DNA from: Pseudomonadota bacterium
GTDB lineage: Bacteria; Bdellovibrionota_B; Oligoflexia; Oligoflexales; JAPPIL01
DNA length: 8,224 bases
Assembly: GCA_028877195.1 (NCBI GenBank)
Contig: JAPPIL010000006.1
Span: 1 to 8,224, forward strand
Reading direction: 5' to 3'
The notes beneath the pieces were generated by a model. That model searched no databases. It worked only from the letters and a program-made list of their open reading frames with translations, and had not been told where the DNA came from. This document shows, in pieces, positions 1 to 6,869 of this stretch (within the stretch, counting starts at the first letter, position 1; every line of letters begins with the position of its first letter). Both the position numbers and the translations under genes were made by a program.

Positions 1-552
1 GGTGCTACTGTGTCTGCTCTTGCACGCACTCTGCCCCTTTTTGAACTGAAAAAGTTCAGTGTATCCAAGCTCAGCTTTGACCCAGAAGCAATGATCGACA
101 CACTGATTCGCTCTAAAGAGAAGGGGTCTTATGCGGGGCAGAAGGAACATAACCCAGAAGTAGTTATCGATGAGTTGTTAGCTGATATGGGCATCAACTA
201 CTCGCACGGTGACTTGCCCAAGCTAAAGCAACATCATCAAGCTGGCAAGCGTATGATGGACTTCATCATCCCTGATCGTAATGACCCAAAGATAATCATC
301 GAATCTTCATACATGACAACAACCTCATCTGGACAAGGAGACAAGTCAAAAGTCGAACTATCAATGCGTCAACTTATAAAAAAACATTACCCTAATGCGC
401 ATTTCTGGGGGTTTGTTGACGGTATTGGTTGGTATGTGCGCCAAACTGACCTGCGTCGCATGGTTAAAGCTTACGAAGATGTCTTTACTTTTCGTGATGA
501 TGAGATCATGCGGTTTCGCTCAGCGTTGGAACAGATCATGGCTAGGCGCTAA
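1..552 (+). CDS. Type II restriction endonuclease, 3' part (5' end outside window)
   Basis: The frame is open from base 1 to the TAA at 550-552 (184 codons). A GTG at 10 could start translation, but it has no Shine-Dalgarno and the frame runs on leftward. Most type II enzymes of this kind have 250 or more residues, so I take it as partial. Numbering from the GTG, Asp84 (MMDFIIPD) and Glu98 (IIIESSY) sit like the acidic residues of a PD-(D/E)XK core. The usual Lys two after the Glu is Ser here, followed by a Thr/Ser/Gly-rich stretch ending GQGDK. Near 137-141 is DGIGW, recalling the DGxGW strand of DpnII/MboI-like enzymes. The methyltransferase starting 4 bases downstream supports a restriction role, presumably cleaving unmethylated target DNA in the cytoplasm. 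The family and target sequence are not identified. Endonuclease role is likely; exact family is uncertain. Confidence 0.72.
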   Translation, partial: GATVSALARTLPLFELKKFSVSKLSFDPEAMIDTLIRSKEKGSYAGQKEHNPEVVIDELLADMGINYSHGDLPKLKQHHQAGKRMMDFIIPDRNDPKIIIESSYMTTTSSGQGDKSKVELSMRQLIKKHYPNAHFWGFVDGIGWYVRQTDLRRMVKAYEDVFTFRDDEIMRFRSALEQIMARR

Positions 553-556
553 TACG

Positions 557-1525
557 ATGAGGGGTATTTCAACTGCAAACGCAAGGCATACAATCATCCA
601 TGGCGATTGCCTCAAGGTAATGCAAAGCATGCCTGCTGCTAGCGTTGACATTGCGTTTGCTGACCCACCCTTCAATCTCAATAAGAAGTATGCCAGTTAC
701 CATGACCAGCGTGAGTTTAGTGATTACTTGCAGTGGTGTCGGCAATGGATTCACGAGATGGTTAGGATAACGAAACCAAGTGGTTCAGTGTTTGTGCATA
801 ACATCCCCAAGTGGCTAACTTTTTACGCACAGTTCTTACATGAAGTAGCAGAATTTCGGCATTGGATTGCTTGGGATGCCCCCACTGCGCCGATGGGCAA
901 GACTTTACAGCCTGGGCATTATGGCATTTTGTATTTTGCTAAAGAGCGCCGCAAAAATAAGTTTTATGAAATTCGTTATCCGCATCGCCGTTGCCGCAAG
1001 TGTGGCTATCTCCTCAAAGATTATGGCGGGAAAAAAGCTAAACTGCATCCGTTTGGGCCACTTGTCTCTGATGTCTGGACTGATATTCATCGCATTCGGC
1101 ATAACAAACACCGCGACCCACATCCATGTCAGTTGCCTGTGCATCTTCTCGAACGCATCATTCTGATGAGCACAGATGCAGACGATACCGTGTTTGATCC
1201 TTTCATCGGCACAGGCACAACGGCTGTTGCTGCCGCTAGGCTTGGACGTAGGATTATTGGCATTGACATCGATAAGAAGTATGTAGACATCACTCGCAAC
1301 AAACTCAAACAAGAACGTAGCGTTTCCAAAATAGGCGGTACTTGGGTTAGTTTTTTTCGTGGCGAACTCATCACCATCGCCGATAAAGATTGGGAACAAC
1401 TTGCCAGCTATTTTCAAATTCCCACCGACATGAAACAGATCGACTTCACAAAAGTTCGTCCGATGCACACAGTTACTGCTAAACACAGCAGGACAGCTCC
1501 TTGCCAAAGTCATCTCTTTTCGTGA
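557..1525 (+). CDS. Type II DNA methyltransferase (beta class, N6-adenine or N4-cytosine)
   Basis: This 322-residue enzyme should transfer a methyl group from S-adenosylmethionine to an exocyclic amino group of A or C in the target site, protecting it from the endonuclease encoded 4 bases upstream. Visible motifs in order are GDCL near 16-19, catalytic motif IV DPPF at 36-39, a Cys-x2-Cys (146, 149) followed by KDYGGKK, SDVWTDI at 171-177, HPCQLPVHLLER at 189-200, and the AdoMet-binding motif I DPFIGTGTT at 214-222. Motif IV before motif I defines the beta class. About 65 residues follow the fold. The ATG at 557 is chosen because GDC and DPPF follow at normal spacing; the frame is open further upstream only inside the endonuclease gene. 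No strong Shine-Dalgarno is seen, so translation is probably coupled to the upstream gene. Whether the base is A or C cannot be decided. Confidence 0.93.
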   Translation: MRGISTANARHTIIHGDCLKVMQSMPAASVDIAFADPPFNLNKKYASYHDQREFSDYLQWCRQWIHEMVRITKPSGSVFVHNIPKWLTFYAQFLHEVAEFRHWIAWDAPTAPMGKTLQPGHYGILYFAKERRKNKFYEIRYPHRRCRKCGYLLKDYGGKKAKLHPFGPLVSDVWTDIHRIRHNKHRDPHPCQLPVHLLERIILMSTDADDTVFDPFIGTGTTAVAAARLGRRIIGIDIDKKYVDITRNKLKQERSVSKIGGTWVSFFRGELITIADKDWEQLASYFQIPTDMKQIDFTKVRPMHTVTAKHSRTAPCQSHLFS

Positions 1526-1603
1526 ATCGCCGCAGTTAGGAACTAGTTACCCAGACACGCCAAAATGCAACTAGCCTGTTTGAAACATATTATCTTCATT
1601 CTT

Positions 1604-1633
1604 TTGCTTATCTCAAAATATTCAAATTAAAAA
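1604..1633 (+). promoter_or_regulatory. Weak candidate promoter for the central operon
   Basis: The 186-base gap 1526-1711 is notably AT-rich and is the only non-coding room in front of the three-gene operon. TTGCTT (1604-1609) and TAAAAA (1628-1633), 18 bases apart, resemble a sigma-70 promoter. The match is poor and AT-rich DNA gives such hits by chance. The gap also contains an AACTAGTT palindrome at 1541-1548 and a related CTAG repeat at 1571-1574, of unknown meaning. Confidence 0.25.
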
Positions 1634-1711
1634 TATCAAACCAACACTAATTTAAATCCAATTAAGCTCCGACATCAGGATTGAAATCAAGATGTTATGC
1701 AGAGATGAAAC

Positions 1712-3976
1712 ATGGCAAGAAAGACAAAATGCCTACGCTTTACCCAGCTTGAGGAGTTTCTAGGTAAAGTTAAATCTTGCAGCGGGAAGTTCTCTGCTCG
1801 GCAAAAGATAGAGCTGGGTAAGCATTTCCTTGAAGTTGTTATGGGCTTCACTGCGCATGAATTTATTGCCGCAGAACCAAATGAGGAAACGCCTGATTTT
1901 ATCCCACAAAGCGAAGACTACTATCCGTGGGCATTTTTTGTTGCTGACAGAGAAGATTTGCGTGAGGAGTTTGATCATCGTGCTGCGCAGTATTTGCACG
2001 GCGACAACGCAGGTAAGAAGCACTACGTGGTTATCACGAATGGCAAAGAGCTTTGTGTCTTTGATTTCAAGCATGAAATGGCTAATTATACCGTTCTATT
2101 TGATAAGCTTGTCAGTGGCAAGGCTAAAACTATTGGGTGTTGGGAAGAGTTCTTATCTGACTTCGGAGTCGAGAGCGCGAAAGAGAAGAAGAAACAACGT
2201 CGCAAAGATGTCACTATCTATACTGAACCAAAGGATGAGCGGTTAAGTGCTATCAAAAGGTTCGGTCATCAGCCAGAATTCAAAAAACCGATCGGCTGGG
2301 ATAATAAAAATTTCCGCGAAGTTTTTAAAACTAAAAACTTGCCGTTTCTTGCTACCGAACAGTTTGATTGGGAAGGCACAACAACAGAAATAACTAACAA
2401 ACTTGTCTGGGGCGACAACCTCGCAGTTATGCGCTCTCTTCCTGATGAATCAATCGATCTTATTTATATCGACCCGCCGTTTTTCTCTGGTCGTAACTAT
2501 AATTGTGTTTTTGGTGATGACGATGAAACACGCACCTTCAGTGATATTTGGGAAGGTGGCATGCCAACCTATCTCGCGTGGCTTAATGCTCGGCTGTGGG
2601 AGATGAAAAGACTGCTCAAGCCTACTGGCTCACTGTTTGTGCATCTTGATTGGCACGCTTGCCATTATGTTAAGTGTGAGCTTGATAAAATTTTCGGCTA
2701 CGACAATTTTAAAAACGAGATTGTTTGGAAGTATTTTGGCCCTCACAGTAGCGAGAAATCATTCCCAAATAAACATGACAACATTTTCTGGTATTCGAAG
2801 AAGCAAGATAGGCACGTATTTAACAAAGAGTATTCTCTCGAAGACTATGATGATAAAGCGAAGAAAAGATATGACAAAATAGACAGTGAGGGAAGAAGAT
2901 ACAAAATATACAATAACAGAGATGGGACAAAAAGAATCGCATACATGAAAAAAGGAAAACCAACCGAAGTGTTTAATATACCTTTTGTACAAGGAACATC
3001 AACTGAAAGAATCGGCTACCCCACCCAAAAGCCAGAAAAATTACTTGAACGCATCATCAAAGCCTGTTCAAACGAAGGCGACATCGTTGCGGATTTTTTC
3101 TGTGGTGGTGGCACAACCGCAGCTGTAGCAGAAAAGCTCAGACGCAAGTGGATTGCCTGTGATGTTTCTCGCATCGCAGTTTCGGTAACGAGAGATAGGT
3201 TGCAGGAAGTTTATAGTAAAAAAGCAGGCATTGAGTCACAACAGCAACAAGCTAGCTACGGCTTTGCCATTTTAAATCACGGTGCTTATGAAATGGCGCA
3301 AGTGCGTAGCCTTGAAACAAAAGCATACGTTGAGTTTATCTTACAATGCTATGAAGCTCGCCCGCAAAAGATTGGGCAGACCATTCACGGTCGGAAAGGT
3401 GACAGAGTAGTATGCGTAGCGCCAGCAAAGGCAAAGCTTACAAAGGATTTAGTCGAAGACTTTCATATCGAGCTAGCAGATAAAAAATTCAAAGACGGTA
3501 TCGTTTTAGCGTGGAGATGGGATAAAGAAGTTGAGCAGTGCATTCAAGCATTGCGCTCTGACCATAATGCACCTGACATTCAGCTAGTGCAGGTAAAGCT
3601 AGTCGACATAGACAGCCATGAATTCAAGGGTGATAATATCCGCTTTCTCAACAAGCCTGTTGCTGTAATTCGCTACAAGCCAAAACATGGATTGCAATAT
3701 AGCTTTGATGCTACTGCCTCGCAAGGAAGAAACAGCACCGATATTCACTGTTACCAATGGGACTTTAATCACAAAGGACGTTTCAAACCGATGACAACCC
3801 GCAATTTCAATAAGAGTAAAGACAAGGACGGAGACGGCAATCTTCTGAACGACAGTCGCATAACTGAACATAAGTTTACTAAAGAAGGAAAATACCGTGT
3901 TGCTTTACGAATTATCGATAAATCGGGCGCAGAAGCTACTCGTGTTGAAGATATTCAGGTGAAAAAGGTTGCTTAA
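1712..3976 (+). CDS. Type III-like DNA methyltransferase (Mod) with C-terminal PKD-like domain
   Basis: A 754-residue beta-class amino-methyltransferase, the modification and probably recognition subunit of the operon. Residues 1-225 are an extension; the part around 74-120 (VITNGKELCVFDF) looks like the degenerate PD-(D/E)XK-type N-terminal regions of some restriction proteins, without the catalytic residues (inference). The catalytic core has WGDNL near 233-237, motif IV DPPF at 254-257, a variable segment about 340-435 that probably carries target recognition, YPTQKPEKLLERI at 436-448, and AdoMet motif I DFFCGGGTT at 461-469. After ~150 unassigned residues, 658-751 resemble a PKD/Ig-like beta sandwich: YSFDATAS, YQWDF, HKF..EGKYRVALRIIDKSG. 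A DxDxDG loop lies at 704-709. The start is the ATG at 1712 with weak GAGATG upstream. The TAA is followed directly by the helicase start. Which base is methylated is unknown. Confidence 0.93.
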   Translation: MARKTKCLRFTQLEEFLGKVKSCSGKFSARQKIELGKHFLEVVMGFTAHEFIAAEPNEETPDFIPQSEDYYPWAFFVADREDLREEFDHRAAQYLHGDNAGKKHYVVITNGKELCVFDFKHEMANYTVLFDKLVSGKAKTIGCWEEFLSDFGVESAKEKKKQRRKDVTIYTEPKDERLSAIKRFGHQPEFKKPIGWDNKNFREVFKTKNLPFLATEQFDWEGTTTEITNKLVWGDNLAVMRSLPDESIDLIYIDPPFFSGRNYNCVFGDDDETRTFSDIWEGGMPTYLAWLNARLWEMKRLLKPTGSLFVHLDWHACHYVKCELDKIFGYDNFKNEIVWKYFGPHSSEKSFPNKHDNIFWYSKKQDRHVFNKEYSLEDYDDKAKKRYDKIDSEGRRYKIYNNRDGTKRIAYMKKGKPTEVFNIPFVQGTSTERIGYPTQKPEKLLERIIKACSNEGDIVADFFCGGGTTAAVAEKLRRKWIACDVSRIAVSVTRDRLQEVYSKKAGIESQQQQASYGFAILNHGAYEMAQVRSLETKAYVEFILQCYEARPQKIGQTIHGRKGDRVVCVAPAKAKLTKDLVEDFHIELADKKFKDGIVLAWRWDKEVEQCIQALRSDHNAPDIQLVQVKLVDIDSHEFKGDNIRFLNKPVAVIRYKPKHGLQYSFDATASQGRNSTDIHCYQWDFNHKGRFKPMTTRNFNKSKDKDGDGNLLNDSRITEHKFTKEGKYRVALRIIDKSGAEATRVEDIQVKKVA

Positions 3977-6088
3977 GTGGAAGCATTGCAGCAAAATTTT
4001 TTAGATTCTGACCAGTGGGAAAAGACTTACGGCGAAGCTTACGAGGCGTGGCGAACAGAAAGATGGATCGCATCATCAACTGTTACTCGAAAATTTTTAG
4101 CGCATCTCCTGCCTTTAGGTAAAGCCACAGGAGAGAAAAGACTCATGCCCCACCAAGCTGAAGCTTTGCAGCGGGTTATTTACAGTTTTGAGCATGCAAA
4201 CATATCGCCTTTGTTAGTAACTCTTGCAACTGGCACAGGTAAAACTGTAGTCATCGCCAGCGTGATGGCTTGGCTTACTTGCCGAGAAAACATCGCTAAA
4301 ACTTTTTTGCTTCTCTGTCCTAATACTATCGTCAGAGATCGTTTGCAGCGTGATTTTTCTGGGCTGGAGGTGTTTAAAGAGTTTGGTCTTTTTCCACCTG
4401 AACATACATATAAGCTTAAGCAGCTGTCCTGCTCCATTGTTGAAGATTTTCAAAATTGCACCAATCTCTTGGGTAAGAAGATAATTGTTTCTAACCGCCA
4501 TCAATTTCAAAGGGGCTATAGCGGCGGCAACGATCATCTGATCTTTTTGCAAAACGAAGGTGGTAAGCTTGCCGTGTTCAACGATGAAGCGCACAACACT
4601 AGAGGCAAGGAGTATGCACGTTCTTTATCTATCTTGAGGCAACAAACACAGTTTCGCCTTGACGTTACGGCAACTCCTGATCGTACTGATAACCTGCGCC
4701 CACAGAGTCATGAGATATACAATCTATCTGTTGTGCAAGCAATTACTGGCCGCTACAAAACCAGCACGATGTTGCTTGCTAGTGGGCAACCACCTTTGGT
4801 TAAAGATGTAGTGGTGCAAAGACCAGCGCCGAAAAAACTAGAGTTAATGCAAGCACAGGAACTTAGTTTCTATGATGCTAACACACAAAAATCCTTCACT
4901 GTGAGAGAGATAGACTGGGATGACTGGCCTAAACAGAAAAGTTTGCAACTAGTCATGGATCCTGGCGGCATGAAGTTACAGTTGATGCTTGCGCACGAAG
5001 CTTTGCAAAAAAAGCAAAGACTGGCACAGAACAAATACAAGCCGCTGCTGTTCGTCATAGCACCGAGTATCGCTGGTGCACACAAGGCAGTGGAAATGAT
5101 GAAAGCAGATTTCAAGCTCAACCCTTTGCTAGTAGTAGGAGAAATAGAAGATAAAGAGCTAAGCAACGAAGACAAAAAGAAACTCAGGGAGAAAGCAGCA
5201 AATATCGGTCACCCTGATTCTCCCTACGATAGTGTCGTTAGTGTTTACATGCTGCGTGAAGGTTGGGATGTGCCGCAAGTATCTGTCATGTGCTTATTAC
5301 GTGGCTTTGGCTCACCGCTGTTTGCTCATCAGGTATTGGGCAGGGGTTTGCGTCTTATCAGAAACAGCGACGGAACAGTTGTAGAACGCTCATTGCAAGA
5401 GTTAACTGTCATCGACCACCCTTGCTTGCAACTTGATAACCTGTGGGCTGATATAGATGCTCTTATTCTTGAGGGCTATGAAACTATTAGAGAGCGCGAA
5501 ATTCCTAGAGACGGGAGCGAGCTAGCAGACATTGCTGAACGCGAAAGAAGAGAAGAGCAGGTGGTAATTAGACCAGAGTTACAAAAACTTTTGCAAATTC
5601 CTAGTCCAGTAGATATTGGGGGCATAACAACTGAAAGACTGTTGGAGCTGTTAGAAGATTGCCTAGCAATTTTCAAAGAACAGCAGTTTGAAGATGTCAT
5701 CATAGTTGGCACTGCTGGTAACAACATAGAGAGATTGAGACCGCAGAGGACTAAAGAAGTAGTGGCAAAGCCATTCAAGGTATCCGCTATGCCTCAAGAT
5801 GATTTTAATAAAGATCGTGAACTAGAACAAAAGAGATTTACTTCTGCACTTATGAAGTGGGCAAATGACTACAGCGAGCGCTACCCGCAGTTTGTTACCT
5901 GTTGTGATGAAGTTTATCGTATAATTTTGCGCGGCTTTGAGACGCATATTTTTAAGGGACAGGCAGTGACCGAAGTTAGCACACCTGAACTATTTGGTGC
6001 ACACAATGTAATGCCACAGTTGAAGGAAACCGTAACTTACGAGATGAATCACCGCATCTATACCGAGGAGGTGTTAATCAGTGAGTAA
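3977..6088 (+). CDS. Superfamily 2 helicase/ATPase, type III Res-like motor subunit without nuclease domain
   Basis: A 703-residue ATP-dependent DNA translocase or switch, as in type III restriction enzymes. Motifs are MPHQAEAL near 57-64, Walker A ATGTGKT at 84-90, DEAH at 203-206, TATP at 231-234, motif V in REGWDVPQV near 427-435 and motif VI QVLGRGLR at 452-459. The region after ~510 has no recognised domain. EcoP1I/EcoP15I-type Res subunits have roughly 970 residues and end in a nuclease domain; here the protein stops before it, and the nuclease is the next gene. The GTG at 3977 follows the methyltransferase TAA without a gap. AGG at 3966-3968 is an adequate Shine-Dalgarno, and the next in-frame ATG is at residue 57, just before motif Q. 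The start is therefore well supported. The 3' end carries the ribosome site of the next gene. Expression is probably coupled along the operon. Confidence 0.93.
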   Translation: MEALQQNFLDSDQWEKTYGEAYEAWRTERWIASSTVTRKFLAHLLPLGKATGEKRLMPHQAEALQRVIYSFEHANISPLLVTLATGTGKTVVIASVMAWLTCRENIAKTFLLLCPNTIVRDRLQRDFSGLEVFKEFGLFPPEHTYKLKQLSCSIVEDFQNCTNLLGKKIIVSNRHQFQRGYSGGNDHLIFLQNEGGKLAVFNDEAHNTRGKEYARSLSILRQQTQFRLDVTATPDRTDNLRPQSHEIYNLSVVQAITGRYKTSTMLLASGQPPLVKDVVVQRPAPKKLELMQAQELSFYDANTQKSFTVREIDWDDWPKQKSLQLVMDPGGMKLQLMLAHEALQKKQRLAQNKYKPLLFVIAPSIAGAHKAVEMMKADFKLNPLLVVGEIEDKELSNEDKKKLREKAANIGHPDSPYDSVVSVYMLREGWDVPQVSVMCLLRGFGSPLFAHQVLGRGLRLIRNSDGTVVERSLQELTVIDHPCLQLDNLWADIDALILEGYETIREREIPRDGSELADIAERERREEQVVIRPELQKLLQIPSPVDIGGITTERLLELLEDCLAIFKEQQFEDVIIVGTAGNNIERLRPQRTKEVVAKPFKVSAMPQDDFNKDRELEQKRFTSALMKWANDYSERYPQFVTCCDEVYRIILRGFETHIFKGQAVTEVSTPELFGAHNVMPQLKETVTYEMNHRIYTEEVLISE
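6065..6073 (+). promoter_or_regulatory. Strong Shine-Dalgarno inside helicase 3' end, for the nuclease gene
   Basis: GAGGAGGTG is a near-perfect anti-16S match, 7 bases before the GTG at 6081. It lies within the last codons of the helicase. In the nuclease frame a TAA occurs at 6075-6077, two codons before the GTG, so the nuclease cannot start further upstream in that frame. This decides the start and argues that the separate nuclease is a real gene and not a frameshift artefact. Confidence 0.85.
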
Positions 6089-6425
6089 GAGGTCTATGTT
6101 TGAGGGCGAAAAAAGCCCCTATAACTATGAGATGATGGATTCAGGTAGTGAACGGTCTTACGCTGAACAGTTGGAAACAGACACTGGTGTCTTGGCTTGG
6201 ACAAAAAAACATGGCATCACTATCAAATACCGCAACAAAAAAGGTGGTATCTCTCGTTACTTTCCTGATTTCCTCGTGCGCCGTAAAGGTCAAGTGCATC
6301 TTGAGTTAGTAGAAGTGAAAGGACAGCATCTACGGCACGATCCCAATACTGACCTCAAAGCTAAAGCAGCTGAAAACTGGTGCAAGCAGAGAGGCATGCA
6401 GTATAAGCTGAAGACGTGTGGTTAG
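6081..6425 (+). CDS. Stand-alone PD-(D/E)XK nuclease, detached Res endonuclease domain
   Basis: A 114-residue protein that looks like the C-terminal nuclease domain of type III Res subunits, and more loosely like the TnsA N-terminal fold. The likely active site is Glu24 (GSERSYAEQL helix), Asp63 in YFPDFLV, and Glu78 and Lys80 in LVEVKG; a helix with NWCKQRG follows at 99-105. All core residues are present, so it should cut DNA with Mg2+. It probably acts only when brought to DNA by the helicase and methyltransferase. The GTG at 6081 overlaps the helicase end by 8 bases in the +1 frame and has its own strong Shine-Dalgarno. The protein ends soon after the last helix (KLKTCG), a little earlier than I would expect, so a small 3' frameshift cannot be excluded. 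Operon membership and fold are well supported; the partnership is inference. Confidence 0.88.
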   Translation: MSKRSMFEGEKSPYNYEMMDSGSERSYAEQLETDTGVLAWTKKHGITIKYRNKKGGISRYFPDFLVRRKGQVHLELVEVKGQHLRHDPNTDLKAKAAENWCKQRGMQYKLKTCG

Positions 6426-6550
6426 ACTTTGCTCTACTCTTGCCAAAAGCAAGCATAGCTAAAACTTCTACCAACTCGCAGGTTTCCTAATTATCCTTTG
6501 TTTTACCATAACTTCATCGGGAAGCTGGCAGCTACTCAAAATTGTGCTAG

Positions 6551-6594
6551 GAATGCACTTACTAAAGTGTGCTATCTTTCGTAGATCTATCTAC
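6551..6594. repeat. Two small adjacent palindromes next to the NYN breakpoint
   Basis: An imperfect hairpin GCACTT-acta-AAGTGT lies at 6555-6570, and a perfect GTAGAT-ct-ATCTAC lies at 6581-6594. They stand just beyond the point near 6598 where recognisable NYN coding sequence ends, so they may mark a rearrangement or a mobile-element end. The rest of the gap 6426-6560 shows only a short CTTGC/GCAAG hairpin at 6439-6453 without a T-run; I see no gene in it. Confidence 0.4.
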
Positions 6595-6789
6595 ACCCTG
6601 TCTATCCGTTTTTGAAGGGTCGTTGTGAGTTGAGCTGATCCTAGCAGTGAAATACTTTATCCTACTTATCTTATGGTAGGGTTGAAGCATCGATCTCAAT
6701 AATACTTCAAGATTAAGCCACTTGTAAGGTGTTCTATACAAAAGGCGAGAATACAGATTGAAACCATCAACATAGCAGAACGTTTTCAG
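6562..6789 (-). pseudogene. 5' fragment of a NYN-domain (PIN-like RNase) protein gene
   Basis: Reading leftward from 6789, the first ~64 codons match my recollection of NYN/LabA-type proteins: a hydrophobic strand ending in VDGFNLY, then TPYKWLNLE, and later ISRIKYFTARIS with a polar run after it. The Asp and Asn of VDGFN are the usual first metal-site residues of this nuclease fold. Full proteins have around 200 residues or more, but recognisable sequence stops near 6598 (DRQ) and the frame ends at the TAG at 6562 after about 11 unrelated codons. AGGAG at 6797-6801 sits 7 bases before a CTG at 6789-6787, where the family usually has ATG; the start may have mutated or be a non-standard codon. 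The frame also runs upstream through a terminator, which is not a believable N-terminus. The gene is broken and most likely non-functional. Confidence 0.6.
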
Positions 6790-6801
6790 AGAGATGCTCC
6801 T

Positions 6802-6833
6802 AAAAAACGAAGGCGACCCCATCAAGGATCGCC
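6802..6833 (-). terminator. Intrinsic terminator on the - strand
   Basis: On the - strand GGCGATCC (6833-6826) pairs with GGGTCGCC (6819-6812) over 8 pairs including one G-U, with a 6-base loop. It is followed by TTCG and a run of six T (6807-6802). It lies between the transposase remnant and the ribosome-site-like AGGAG of the NYN fragment, so it probably ended transcription of whatever preceded the NYN gene. On the + strand there is no T-run and the pairing has one mismatch. Confidence 0.7.
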
Positions 6834-6838
6834 CCGTA

Positions 6839-6861
6839 CCCACTCAGATGAACCGAGTGGG
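6839..6861. repeat. Perfect inverted repeat beside the terminator
   Basis: CCCACTC (6839-6845) and GAGTGGG (6855-6861) form a 7-pair stem around 9 bases; inner G-U/G-C pairs on the - strand can extend it. It lies 5 bases from the intrinsic terminator, making a tandem hairpin. It may be part of the same terminator region or the end of a mobile element. Confidence 0.5.
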
Positions 6862-6869
6862 GATGAATT

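Noticed and set aside
395..556. Upstream extension of the first methyltransferase frame into the endonuclease gene
   Set aside because: The sequence before 557 is out-of-frame endonuclease coding sequence without methyltransferase character; the ATG at 557 gives a normal N-terminus.
905..1513. Long - strand open frame (202 codons) opposite the first methyltransferase
   Set aside because: It lies fully antisense to a gene with clear DPPF and AdoMet motifs, has no recognisable domain and no ribosome site; it is a shadow of coding bias.
1541..1577. AACTAGTT / CTAG inverted repeat as a terminator after the first methyltransferase
   Set aside because: The stem is short and AT-rich with a long loop and no T-run follows, so I do not call a terminator.
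6405..6505. Possible frameshift extending the small nuclease in another frame (EDVWLDFALLLPKA...)
   Set aside because: The alternative tail shows no clear family match and the catalytic core is already complete; noted only as a possibility.
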